Positions 43,631 to 52,210 of a stretch of DNA of 64,000 nt are shown here, piece after piece. This DNA is from Streptomyces sp. ST2-7A. GTDB lineage: Bacteria > Actinomycetota > Actinomycetes > Streptomycetales > Streptomycetaceae. The stretch lies in NCBI RefSeq assembly GCF_021390475.1, contig NZ_JAJUWS010000002.1:62001-126000 (forward strand), in the 5' to 3' direction. The translations under genes were made by a program, and so were the position numbers. The first letter of the stretch is position 1. Each line of letters starts with the position of its first letter. Below the pieces are notes generated by a model. The model did not search any database. It had not been told where the DNA came from and was given only the letters and a program-made list of their open reading frames with translations.

Positions 43631-44653
43631 TCAGTCGGGCAGGACGGTGAGGTCGGTGACCCGACTCCCGCGCGGGAAGTCCCCGAGCGGCTGTGCGGAC
43701 CCGGAGAGTACGTCCACCAGGTACAGGCGCTCCCGACCGTCCACCCGGAGCACCGCGTAGGCGGTGTTGACCCCGCTGACGGGGTCGGTGTGGATGTCGA
43801 ACCCGGCATCGGGGCCGGGGTCCACGCCGAGTGCCCCGGTCGGTGCGGAGGTGCCGTCGTTGGCCGGGGACTGGACCAGCACCCGGTTCATCGCCGTGTC
43901 CAGGGTGAACAGGGTGGTGGAGGTGGCCGGGTCGAGGTCGTCGTTGGTGTAGGCGGCGCCGGTGACCCCGGTGAGGACCGCCCCGTCCGGGCCGGTGAGG
44001 GAGCCGTCGACGACGGTGACGCCGGGGGCGGGGGCGCCCATGGGGTCGTCGATGTTGTGCCGGAGGTTCTGGCCGGTGTCGCTGATCACCCGCAGGCGGT
44101 TGGCGGCCGGGTTGAAGTCGACGCCGAACAGGGCGCCCTCCAACGGAACGCTCAGCCGCGAGACCTTCTCGGCGCGCACGCCGGCCGGCCTCGGCGTGGT
44201 CGCGGGGGCCTCCCCGCCGGTGGGAGTGGCCTCGGCACCGCGCGGGCCGAACAGGCCGAGGCCGGGGAGCAGGTCGCCGAGCACGCCGGAACCGAGCCCC
44301 CCGCCGGGACCGTCCGCCCCGCCGCGCGGGGAGTCGAGGTCGAGGCGGTAGACGCCGCCCACCTCGCCGACTCCGTAGACGGCGCCGTCCTGTACCCGGT
44401 GATCGATGCCGACCAGGCGGGTGTCCCCCTCCAGGCCGCGGATGCGACCGAGGTCCACGGTGCGGTCCGGGACCCGGGTGGTGAAGGCGACCAGGCGGTC
44501 GCCGGCGAGGCCGATCGCCCGGGGACCGTCGTGGGCGTACGACTCCGCCGGCGCCGTGGGGAGCGCGGGGGCGGCCGAGGCGGTGGGGAGCGGGGTGAGG
44601 AGGCCGGCGCACAGGGCGGCGGCGAGCAGACCAAGGGTCGGCTTCTTGCGCAT
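43631..44653 (-). CDS. Secreted DUF4394 protein
   Basis: A 340-residue exported beta-propeller-like protein of the DUF4394 family. The signal peptide MRKKPTLGLLAAALCAGLLT ends near ASA-AP. Family segments are LVGIDHRVQDGAVYGVGEVGG, GVDFNPAANRLRVISDTGQN, TGAAYTNDDLDPATSTTLF and a late VNTAYAVLRVDG. A Gly-rich insertion with a Pro/Thr linker (about 112-160) interrupts the propeller. Function is unknown. ATG 44653 has AGGAG eight bases upstream. Confidence 0.85.
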   Translation of the reverse strand: MRKKPTLGLLAAALCAGLLTPLPTASAAPALPTAPAESYAHDGPRAIGLAGDRLVAFTTRVPDRTVDLGRIRGLEGDTRLVGIDHRVQDGAVYGVGEVGGVYRLDLDSPRGGADGPGGGLGSGVLGDLLPGLGLFGPRGAEATPTGGEAPATTPRPAGVRAEKVSRLSVPLEGALFGVDFNPAANRLRVISDTGQNLRHNIDDPMGAPAPGVTVVDGSLTGPDGAVLTGVTGAAYTNDDLDPATSTTLFTLDTAMNRVLVQSPANDGTSAPTGALGVDPGPDAGFDIHTDPVSGVNTAYAVLRVDGRERLYLVDVLSGSAQPLGDFPRGSRVTDLTVLPD

Positions 44654-45049
44654 GGGTACAACTCCTGACGGATGAAGACGGTGGGGGACGACTCCCGGCA
44701 CGGCCATGATGGGCACGAGGTGGTACCGGGAGTGAACATTCGGTGCCCCGGCGCGTCGGAGGGGCTCCCCTCCCGACAGGGCACGGGCGGTCCGGGGCCG
44801 CCGAGCGGTGCCGAGAGTCCTCCTCCACCCGACGGCCCCGGTGGGCGCCCGGTCCGTCCCCGGCAGGGGGTGGAGGCGGTCACCACCCCTCCATTCGGAA
44901 CGGGGGGCCGGATGGATGGGTCCGTCCGGTGGAAACGGAGCCCGCCCCCCGTACTTCACCCTTGTGGGTCAAGTCCGGGACACCCGTTCCAGGATTTCTC
45001 CTCGGATCGTCGGGGCGTGCCGGGACGCCCGTTCGAGTGGTTCAGTGGC
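44654..45049. other. Gene-free stretch
   Basis: About 400 bases between the divergently oriented DUF4394 gene and the cold-shock pseudogene, presumably containing their promoters; no other feature seen. Confidence 0.5.
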
Positions 45050-45277
45050 ATGGCGACGACGGAATGGGCCCGGGCGACGGTGCGCGAGTGGCACGAGGAG
45101 GAAGGCCGGGGAGTGTGAGGCCCCGTCCACGCCGGGAGGGTAGGGGCACACTTCTCGGACATCGGAATGCCCGGCTTTTGTTCCCTGACGGTCGGACAGG
45201 GGGTGAACGCCGTCCCGGAGGAACCGGACCTCCTCCGGGACGGCTATCCGTACCGGTCGGTGAACGCGGTGTACTGA
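45050..45277 (+). pseudogene. Cold-shock-domain protein with in-frame TGA
   Basis: One frame reads TVREWHEEEGRGV, a TGA at 45116-45118, then GAHFSDIGMPGFCSLTVGQG, EEPDLLRDGYPYRSV to a final TGA. This follows the streptomycete cold-shock-domain layout (TVREWHDEEGWGVID, then WAHFS, GFR-LxxGQxVxFxWE, QDGYxYRA). Besides the stop, the conserved Trp of WAHFS is Gly, an F-x-W segment is lost, and the tail contains a hairpin. It is therefore most likely a dead nucleic-acid-binding protein gene. Confidence 0.65.
45209..45244. terminator. 14-bp perfect hairpin inside the pseudogene
   Basis: GCCGTCCCGGAGGA (45209-45222) pairs with TCCTCCGGGACGGC (45231-45244). It lies about 120 bases beyond the stop of the leftward methyltransferase gene and may serve as its terminator. 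Confidence 0.6.
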
Positions 45278-45362
45278 AGGGGAGTCACGAACGACCGGCG
45301 CGCGAAAGCCGATCGCGCGTCGAAGGCGGAGGACTCCGGCGCGCGATGTCCCGGAGGGACCG

Positions 45363-46289
45363 TCAGGTCAGGCGGGGCTCGGGGCTCCGGGCGATCCGGA
45401 TCTTCGACTGCTTGTGCGGCAGCCTCTCCCAGTCGTCCATGAAGCGGGCGTGCAGCCCGTGTCGGCGGGCGAGCGCGACGAGGGTCTCCGTGCGGTAGTA
45501 GAAGTCCTCCCGCAGCACCTGGTGCTCCTCGCCCTCGGTGCGGTCGAAGGTGAAGTCGAAGAACCCCTCCGGCTTGAGCACCCGCCCCACGTGGGCCAGG
45601 CACTCGTCGATGACCTCGAGGGGCGAGTGGGAGAAGACGCTGTGCGCGTGGACCACGTCGAAGTGGTCCGAGGGCAGGAACTCCAACCGCAGGTCCCGGG
45701 TCAGGCTCAGGTGGGGCAGCTTCTCCCGCAGGTCGTACTCGGCCACCGTGCGGTGGGCGTGCAGCAGGATGTCCGGGGAGATGTCGATGCCGTGGTAGTT
45801 CCCGGCGTCGAGGTGGGCGATGAACAGCCGGCCGGCCCGCAGGTTGCCGCAGCCGATCTCGAGCATCCGGTGGTGCGGCCTCAGACCATGGCCGACCAGG
45901 TAGTCGTACTGCATCTTCCCCAGGGCCAGCCACCGCTCCCGGTTCGCGCTACCGACGGCGGCCTCGGGGCTGCGGCGCGCGTCGGAGGCCATCACGGCGG
46001 AGTAGTAGGAGACGTGGTCGGGGTGCCGATGGCGCAGCCAGGCGTCCCGGGCGGCCCGGCGCAGGTGGGGCAGGACCCGGCCGGGGTGACGCAGCGCGTA
46101 TCCGACGCGGTGGCCGAGGCGTGAGCGGTCGACCACCAGACGGCGGTGGAGCCGGGCGGCGGTGCCGGCGACACCCCGCGATCCGTTGTCGGCGGCGGCG
46201 GTGTCGGGACCGGAACCGGCGGCGTCCGGGTCGGGACCGTCGGCGTCCGGGTCGGGACCGTCGGCGGGCGGGCGGGTGGTGGCGGCCAT
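45363..46289 (-). CDS. SAM-dependent class I methyltransferase
   Basis: A 308-residue methyltransferase. The N-terminus has a repeated acidic stretch (DGPDPDADGPDPD) and a basic helical region (about 50-95). The Rossmann core begins with RMLEIGCGNLRAGRLF (motif I), YHGIDISPDILLHA, FDVVHAHSVFSH (motif IV region), LAHVGRVLKPEGFFDFTF and the late RHGLHARFMDDW. ATG 46289 follows GAGAAGGGA. The substrate is unknown; the gene is not in an operon with a recognisable pathway. Confidence 0.85.
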   Translation of the reverse strand: MAATTRPPADGPDPDADGPDPDAAGSGPDTAAADNGSRGVAGTAARLHRRLVVDRSRLGHRVGYALRHPGRVLPHLRRAARDAWLRHRHPDHVSYYSAVMASDARRSPEAAVGSANRERWLALGKMQYDYLVGHGLRPHHRMLEIGCGNLRAGRLFIAHLDAGNYHGIDISPDILLHAHRTVAEYDLREKLPHLSLTRDLRLEFLPSDHFDVVHAHSVFSHSPLEVIDECLAHVGRVLKPEGFFDFTFDRTEGEEHQVLREDFYYRTETLVALARRHGLHARFMDDWERLPHKQSKIRIARSPEPRLT

Positions 46290-46523
46290 GGCGGTTCCCT
46301 TCTCGCCGGCGGGCGGGTGGGGCGACCCGGGCGGGCCGGATGCGCTCATTGTCCCCCTCGAACCCGTTTTCACACGAAAAAGGGGCCCGCTCGGCGTGGT
46401 GTCCGGATCCGCCCCCGGTTCCGGACGACCACGCCGGGCGGGCCCCACCGTCGTACCCGTCGACCACCACGTCCGTCGGGTCCGACGGACCGGCCGGGAA
46501 ACCCGGCCGGCCTCGGAGAGGTC

Positions 46524-47393
46524 TCACTCGTGCGGGACGATCACCACCGGGCACCGCGCGTGGTGCAGGGCGGCGTGGACGACCGCGCCCACCCGGGGGG
46601 CGAGCGCCCCCAGCCGGTGCCCACCGCGTCCCAGGACCAGCAGGCGCGCCCCGGCGGCCTCGGCGAGCAGCCCCTCGGCGGCACCGCCGGTCAGCAACTC
46701 GGCGTTCACGGCCACCCCCGGGTACTTCTCCCGCCACGGCGCCAGCACCGCCTCCACCCGGCCGCGCAGCTCCTCGGGGGTCGGCTCGCCCGATTCGTCG
46801 CGGGACTCGTCGCCGGCGGAGCGCCGGGTGTGCACGACCCGCAGCGGTAGTTCCGCCCTTGCGGCCTCGGCGAAGGCGAACTCCAGCACCTCCTCGTCCG
46901 GGCGCCCGGGCCGCTTGAGGCCGACACAGATCGGCCGTGGGGTGCCCGGCACCTCGGCGGGGCCCTCCGGGCCGGCGGAGTCGGCGCGGACCACCATCAC
47001 CGGGCACTCGGCGCGGGCGACCACGGCGTGGCTGACCGAGCCGAGCAGGAAGCCGGCGATGGTCCCCAGGCCACGGGCGCCGAGCACCAGCAGGTCGGAG
47101 TCCATGGCGCGGTCCAGCAGCGCGGGAACGGGGCTCTCGGGCGGCGACTCGCGGCGGATCTCCAGCTCGGGGTGGGCGGCGGCGATGGCGTCGCCGGTCG
47201 CGGTGAGCTTCTCCTCGGCGGTCATCCGCAGGTGCTGGGGGGCGTCCATCGGGGCCTCCCAGGCGCTGATGATGCCCCAGGCGTAGACCAGTCGGAGCGG
47301 CATCCCGCGGCGGACCGCGATCTCCGCCCCCCATGCGGCGGCCGCGCGGCCGGCCTCGGAGCCGTCGATGCCGACGGTGATGTATCGGACCAT
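46524..47393 (-). CDS. Tandem universal stress protein (UspA)
   Basis: A 289-residue protein with two Usp domains. The first (about 1-140) starts YITVGIDGSEAGRAAAAW and ends with the ATP-loop LVLGARGLGTIAGFLLGS. The second (about 150-289) has VGLKRPGRPDEEVLEFAF and LVLGRGGHRLGALAPRVG; its start lacks the acidic ATP-binding residue pattern (D-G-S), so it may not bind ATP. ATG 47393 is preceded by GAGGAGA. Such proteins respond to starvation, hypoxia or redox stress. Confidence 0.9.
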   Translation of the reverse strand: MVRYITVGIDGSEAGRAAAAWGAEIAVRRGMPLRLVYAWGIISAWEAPMDAPQHLRMTAEEKLTATGDAIAAAHPELEIRRESPPESPVPALLDRAMDSDLLVLGARGLGTIAGFLLGSVSHAVVARAECPVMVVRADSAGPEGPAEVPGTPRPICVGLKRPGRPDEEVLEFAFAEAARAELPLRVVHTRRSAGDESRDESGEPTPEELRGRVEAVLAPWREKYPGVAVNAELLTGGAAEGLLAEAAGARLLVLGRGGHRLGALAPRVGAVVHAALHHARCPVVIVPHE

Positions 47394-47741
47394 GGCGGCG
47401 GTCTCCTCTCCGGGCCCCGGACCTCCGGCCCGGACGGTGTGCCGACCGGTGCCGACCGGTGCCGACCGGTCCGTGACGGGGTTCCCGAACGACTGGTGGT
47501 GCGGGTGGCGCCTCGCCGCGCCGATTCCATTGTCGCCCGACGGGGTACGCCGCACATCTTCGAAGCGGCCCCCTCGGAGGGCCGTTCGGCCCTCTTGCGC
47601 AAGGGGGAGCGGAGGCGTTCGACGGAGCCGCCCGGTTCACCCGATCGGAGGGGGTGGAGTGACCGGGACCACCGGCCGCTCGTTGATCCCCGGACCGCCG
47701 CAACATGCCGCATCACGTTCCGGGGGACCGGAGGTGGGAGG
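47394..47741. other. Divergent promoter region between usp and hydrolase genes
   Basis: About 350 bases. A short direct repeat GTGCCGACCG recurs three times at about 47439-47468. No gene seen. Confidence 0.5.
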
Positions 47742-48740
47742 GTGACCGTGAACGGGAGTTCGCCGGCGCAACTGTCGGAGGCACCGGGAGTCGAGGGTGC
47801 GAGCGTCCGGACGCACCGGTGGGAGGGGTACCGCTGCGAGTCCCGGCTGGTGCGCTCCCCCTCGCCCCGGGTGGCCCCGGTGCTGCTGGTCGGCGGGGCG
47901 CTCCAGCGCAAGGAGGACTGGGGTCGGCTCGAGCGGGAGTTGCTGCGGCACGCCGACGTGCTGAGCGTGGACCTGCCGGGCTGGGGCGCGGGCGACCCGC
48001 TCCCGGAGCGGTTCGGGGTGGACTTCCTCACCGAGGCCCTGCGCCACATGCTGGTCGAGCTGGACCCGGGGCCGGTGAACGTGCTGGGCGGCTCCTACGG
48101 GACGGCGCCCGCGTACCGGCTGGCCGAGCTGGACCCCGCGCGGGTGGCCCGGTTGGTCCTGGTGGGGACGATGCCGGCCATCCCCGAGCACGCGCGCGGG
48201 CTCATCGAGCGCACCCTGGAGCTGTTCGCGGCCGGGCGGATGACGGAGTTCGCGCGGGCCGGGGTGGAGTTGTTGATGTCGAGCACCCCGGGCGCGGACG
48301 TGGCGGCGGGTGCGGCGGTGCGCCGGATCCTGCTGCACCGCTTCGCCGGGATCTCGCCGGAGGAAGGGCTCAAGTACACCGAGAACACCCGACGGTTGCT
48401 GGCCGGGGCCATGCTGGGGGCCGGTGGGGGCCCCTCCCAGCCGGTGCTGGTGACCACCGGTGAGCACGACACCTTCACCACGCCGGCGCTGTGTCGGGAG
48501 GTGGCGGCGGGGTGTCCGGACAGCTGGTTCGTCGAGGTGGCCCGCGGGGACCACATGCTGCATCTGGAACGCGCCCCGGAGCTGGTGGAGTTGGCCGCGC
48601 GGTTCTTCGCCGGGGAGCCCTTCGCCGAATTGCCGTTCGTGCGGCGCGTGGAGCGGATGGGCGGGGGCACGCCGGTTCCGGCGCCGGCCCGGCCCGGGTC
48701 CCATGTCCGGCTCGGCCCGGCCGGCGCGCACGGCGGTTGA
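47742..48740 (+). CDS. Alpha/beta hydrolase
   Basis: A 332-residue cytosolic alpha/beta hydrolase. It has the strand VAPVLLVGGALQRKEDW (oxyanion region), DVLSVDLPGWGAGD, the nucleophile elbow LGGSYGTAPA, the acidic residue in TTGEHDTFTTPAL and the catalytic His in GDHMLHLERAPELV. A helical cap covers about 130-215. GTG 47742 has GGAGG at seven bases; GTG 47748 is equally possible. Reaction unknown; a standard esterase/thioesterase-like role is possible. Confidence 0.85.
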   Translation: MTVNGSSPAQLSEAPGVEGASVRTHRWEGYRCESRLVRSPSPRVAPVLLVGGALQRKEDWGRLERELLRHADVLSVDLPGWGAGDPLPERFGVDFLTEALRHMLVELDPGPVNVLGGSYGTAPAYRLAELDPARVARLVLVGTMPAIPEHARGLIERTLELFAAGRMTEFARAGVELLMSSTPGADVAAGAAVRRILLHRFAGISPEEGLKYTENTRRLLAGAMLGAGGGPSQPVLVTTGEHDTFTTPALCREVAAGCPDSWFVEVARGDHMLHLERAPELVELAARFFAGEPFAELPFVRRVERMGGGTPVPAPARPGSHVRLGPAGAHGG

Positions 48741-48919
48741 CCGATCCGCCCCGGCGCCACCGCGCGCCGGTACCGGGCCCGAACGGCTGATTCCGGCACG
48801 CTGGGGACATGACACCCCCACCTCCGTCCCCCGCCGGATCCGTGCCCCGGTTCCCGACCGGGCGGGAACCGTCGTCCCCCGGACCATCCGCCGCCCGCCC
48901 CCGGGTGGGGTGAGGCGGG

Positions 48920-50233
48920 ATGCGGATCACCTTCCTGCTGCACACCGCGTACGGCATCGGCGGCACGATCCGGGCCACCGCCCTGCTGGCCGGCGCGCTC
49001 GCCGACCGGCCGGAGGTGGAGGACGTGGAGATCATCAGCGTCTACCGACCGAGGGACGAACCGGCCGTCCCGCCGCACCCCCGGGTGCGACTGACGTCGC
49101 TGGTGGACGCGCGGCGGCGCGGCTGGCGGTACCGGAACATCGGCGCCCGGCGACCCAGCCGGCTGATGACCGACCCCGGTCCGGCGAACAGTTCGCTGCC
49201 GCCCAGCCGGCTGACCGACCGCCGGTTGGCCCGGGCGTTGCGGCGCAGCCGGGCGGACGTGGTGATCGCGACCCGGCCGGTACTGGTGGACGCGGTGGCC
49301 CGGTACGCCCCGGAGCGGGTGCTGCGGATGGGTCAGGAGCACCGCACCCTGGACTCGCACACCGAGGCGCTGCGCGCCGGCTGCCTGGCCGCCCTGCCCC
49401 GGCTGGACGCCTACGCGACCGTCTCCGAGGCGGACGCCCGTCAGTGGCGGGAGGCGCTGCCGGCGGAGCACGCGCACCGGGTGGTGTGCGTGCCGAACAC
49501 CGTACCCGACACCGGCGATCGCGGGGACCCGGCGGCCTCGAAGGTGATCGTGGCGGCCGGCCGGCTGATCCCGATCAAGCGGTACGACCGGCTGGTGGAG
49601 GCCTTCGGACGACTCGCGAAGGAGTTCCCCGACTGGGAGCTGCGGATCTACGGGCGCGGGCGCCGGGAGGCGGACCTGCGCGAGCGGATCACCCGGCTGG
49701 GGTTGGAGGGCCGGGCGCACCTGATGGGCGCGGTCTCGCCGATCGAGCCGGAGTGGGCGAAGGGCGGGATCGCGGCCGTGACCTCCAACGGGGAGTCCTT
49801 CGGGATGACGATCGTGGAGGCGATGCGCTGCGGGGTGCCGGTGGTCTCCACCGACTGCCCGTACGGCCCGGGCGAGATCATCACGCACGGGGAGAACGGC
49901 GTGCTGGTGCCACTTACCGAGGGGGGGCGGGGGATCGCGAACGCGCTGCGGCGATTGATGGACGATCCGGCCGAGCGGTCCCGGCTGGGCGAGGCGGGCC
50001 GCAAGCGGGCCGGGGCGTACGACCCGGAGCGGATCGCCGGGCGATGGCTGGAGCTGATCGGGGAGTGCGCGCGACGGCGGCGCGGGGTCGGGGCGGGTGG
50101 CGTGGCCGCCCCGGTGTCCGCACCGGACCCCGGGGGCTCCGGAGCCCCGGAGGGCACCGGAGGGGACGGGACCGGAGCCGGGGCCGGAACGACCCGCGCG
50201 CGAGGGGTCCCCGGTTCGGACAACCGCCGCTGA
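48920..50233 (+). CDS. GT4 family glycosyltransferase (GT-B)
   Basis: A 437-residue retaining glycosyltransferase. The N-terminal Rossmann half starts RITFLLHTAYGIGGTIRATA with the donor/acceptor loop GIGG. The C-terminal half has VIVAAGRLIPIKRYDRLVEA and the nucleotide-sugar motif NGESFGMTIVEAM (E-x7-E) followed by VVSTDCPYGPGEII. The C-terminal 45 residues are a Gly/Ala/Pro-rich tail. ATG 48920 follows GAGGCGG. Acceptor unknown; the family makes surface glycans or glycolipids. Confidence 0.9.
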   Translation: MRITFLLHTAYGIGGTIRATALLAGALADRPEVEDVEIISVYRPRDEPAVPPHPRVRLTSLVDARRRGWRYRNIGARRPSRLMTDPGPANSSLPPSRLTDRRLARALRRSRADVVIATRPVLVDAVARYAPERVLRMGQEHRTLDSHTEALRAGCLAALPRLDAYATVSEADARQWREALPAEHAHRVVCVPNTVPDTGDRGDPAASKVIVAAGRLIPIKRYDRLVEAFGRLAKEFPDWELRIYGRGRREADLRERITRLGLEGRAHLMGAVSPIEPEWAKGGIAAVTSNGESFGMTIVEAMRCGVPVVSTDCPYGPGEIITHGENGVLVPLTEGGRGIANALRRLMDDPAERSRLGEAGRKRAGAYDPERIAGRWLELIGECARRRRGVGAGGVAAPVSAPDPGGSGAPEGTGGDGTGAGAGTTRARGVPGSDNRR

Positions 50234-50753
50234 CCCCCCGGGCGTTGGGCACGCAGCCGACGGCTTCACTCCCCGCCACCACCCCTCCCCGGGCGGAACA
50301 CCGACACCGCCTCCGGTGGGGCGACCTTCACCGGCGTCCCCAACGGCACCTGCACGGGCGCCGTCACCGGCACGAGTCGGACGGTGACCGACGGCCGACC
50401 GGAGATCGCCGCGCCCGGCACCGGCGACCTCCGGGTGTACGTCCCGGACCCCGGCGGCGCCAACGCGCCGCCGGGTCGGATCGGTGACGCCGGCCCCGGC
50501 TCGCGTCCGCCGCGGGCGCCCGCCCGCTTCGGAGACACCGGACGCGCCGTCACATCCCCGACTCCCGAACCCGGTTCGGCACCCGGTGCGGCGTCCGACC
50601 GGAGCGGGAGCGCACGCCCCCGCGGCGAACTCCCCGGTGTACGACGGTGCGCGGGTCCCGGACGATCGGAGCACGCCCGCTTGGGGGCCCGGGGGCGGCG
50701 GGTACGATCACCGCCGAACGGCAGCGGTGAGGACGAGGGACAGGGGCGGGAAG
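50234..50753. other. Mostly gene-free stretch with one doubtful leftward frame
   Basis: A minus-strand frame at 50266-50553 (95 codons) has a beta-like segment PSVTVRLVPVTAPVQVPLGT that could be the end of a decayed carbohydrate-active protein, but has no ribosome site or upstream domain. No other feature seen. Confidence 0.4.
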
Positions 50754-51551
50754 ATGAACGACGTACGTCGACGGGGTACGGCAGGCCGGGCGGGACACCC
50801 CGGAGGTCGGCGGGGCGGGACGGGACGACGCGGCGCTCTGCTCGCCGGCGCCCTGGTCACCGCCCTGTGCGCGGCGCTGACCGGCTGCTCGGACGAGTTC
50901 GGGGAGGCCCTGGACGACGCACTGAACGAGGCGCTGCCGGAGGAGACCGGCTCCGGCGGCAGCGGCGGCAGCGGTGGCTCCGAGGAGGGGTCCGTCTCCG
51001 ACCGACTCCCCGGGATGCCCACCGTCGAGGAGGGCAGGCGGCAACTGTCCGAACTGACCGTCGCCGAAGAGGGGTCGATGGCCGGCTACTCGCGTGAGGC
51101 GTTCCCGCACTGGATCACCGTCCAGGGCTGCACCACCCGGCAGACCGTGCTGGAGCGCGACGGCGTCGACGTGGTGACCGACGACCGCTGTCAGCCGACC
51201 TCCGGCGAGTGGTTCAGCCCCTTCGACAACGTCACCCTCACCGAGGCCGGCGACGTGGACATCGACCACATGGTGCCGCTGGCCAACGCCTGGCGCTCGG
51301 GCGCCGACTCCTGGAACGAGGAGCAGCGCCGGGAGTTCGCCAACGACCTGGAGAACCCGCAGCTCATCGCGGTGAGCGCGAGCTCCAACCGCTCCAAGGG
51401 CGACCAGGCTCCCGGGGACTGGGAGCCGGTCGAGGAGTACTGGTGCGAGTACGGCCTGGCCTGGACCGCCACCAAGCACGTCTGGGACCTGACGATCACC
51501 GAGGACGAGCACGCCATGCTCACCGAGATGCTGGACACCTGCGGCGGCTGA
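50754..51551 (+). CDS. Secreted HNH-type nuclease lipoprotein (DUF1524-like)
   Basis: A 265-residue protein with a long basic signal, hydrophobic core LAGALVTALCAA and lipobox LTGCS. After a Gly/Ser linker, the nuclease domain contains REAFPHWITVQGCTTRQTVL, the HNH core VDIDHMVPLANAW, ENPQLIAVSASSNRSKGD and EYGLAWTATKHVWDL, with cysteines placed for disulfides. Secreted HNH nucleases of this type are widespread in actinomycetes, probably scavenging extracellular DNA. ATG 50754 follows GGGGCGGGAAG. Confidence 0.88.
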   Translation: MNDVRRRGTAGRAGHPGGRRGGTGRRGALLAGALVTALCAALTGCSDEFGEALDDALNEALPEETGSGGSGGSGGSEEGSVSDRLPGMPTVEEGRRQLSELTVAEEGSMAGYSREAFPHWITVQGCTTRQTVLERDGVDVVTDDRCQPTSGEWFSPFDNVTLTEAGDVDIDHMVPLANAWRSGADSWNEEQRREFANDLENPQLIAVSASSNRSKGDQAPGDWEPVEEYWCEYGLAWTATKHVWDLTITEDEHAMLTEMLDTCGG

Positions 51552-51723
51552 GCCGACCCCGCACGGCCCCCGCACGGTCCGGGTGACCCACACCCTCCGG
51601 GCGGTCCGGGCGGTGCGCACACCCCGGACGGGTGGGTCGCCGCGGCTCCCCGCCAGTCGTGGTGGACACGGGTGGGCACGGATGGGCCCGGTGGTGGATC
51701 CCGGTCGGGGTCCGGCACCGGGC

Positions 51724-51909
51724 TCACTGCTGCGAGGGGTACCGCTCCGCGCGGTCCAGCGTGTCCGTCAACCGCTCCCAGCGCTCGGCGGCCTCGGGGG
51801 TCGGCCCCACCGTGAAGTCCGCCGGGTCGAGGAAGTCCAACCGCTCCCGGGTGGCCGGGTCCAGATCCCGCCACGCCGCCTCATCCTGCGGTGACCGCGC
51901 CACAGTCAT
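51724..51909 (-). CDS. Small acidic protein, 61 aa
   Basis: A 61-residue acidic, helical protein (DEAAWRDLDPATRERLDFLD, EAAERWERLTDTLDR). Start ATG 51909 or GTG 51903 overlaps the end of the zinc-ribbon gene upstream, suggesting coupling. Family not recognised. Confidence 0.5.
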   Translation of the reverse strand: MTVARSPQDEAAWRDLDPATRERLDFLDPADFTVGPTPEAAERWERLTDTLDRAERYPSQQ

Positions 51910-51973
51910 TGCACACCCAGTTGCCGTTGTTCAGCCTGCGTCCGTCGGCCGAGCCGCACGATGGACATCGCAT
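51881..51973 (-). CDS. 30-residue zinc-ribbon microprotein
   Basis: A minimal zinc ribbon: MRCPSCGSADGRR, then WVCNDCGAVTAG, giving two CxxC knuckles 15 residues apart, with almost nothing else. ATG 51973 has GAGGGGG about seven bases upstream. Its 3' end overlaps the next small gene by 29 bases. It could bind nucleic acid or a partner; function unknown. Confidence 0.55.
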   Translation of the reverse strand: MRCPSCGSADGRRLNNGNWVCNDCGAVTAG

Positions 51974-52210
51974 CAACCGCCCCCTCACGCACCCGAGCCG
52001 CCGGGAAACCGACTGTAGCGCGCGGGAAGCCCCGCCGGCAGACCCCGAACCCGTGGTGGGAGCAGCGGCGACGTGTTCTCGACGCCCGGGACACGGGACC
52101 GTGCGCCGGCGCACTCCGGGCGGACGTGAACACGCCCCGGCGCCTTCGTTCCCCGATGGATCGAGGGCGCCGGGGCGGAGACGGGCCGGGCCGGAGACCG
52201 GGCCCGGCGG

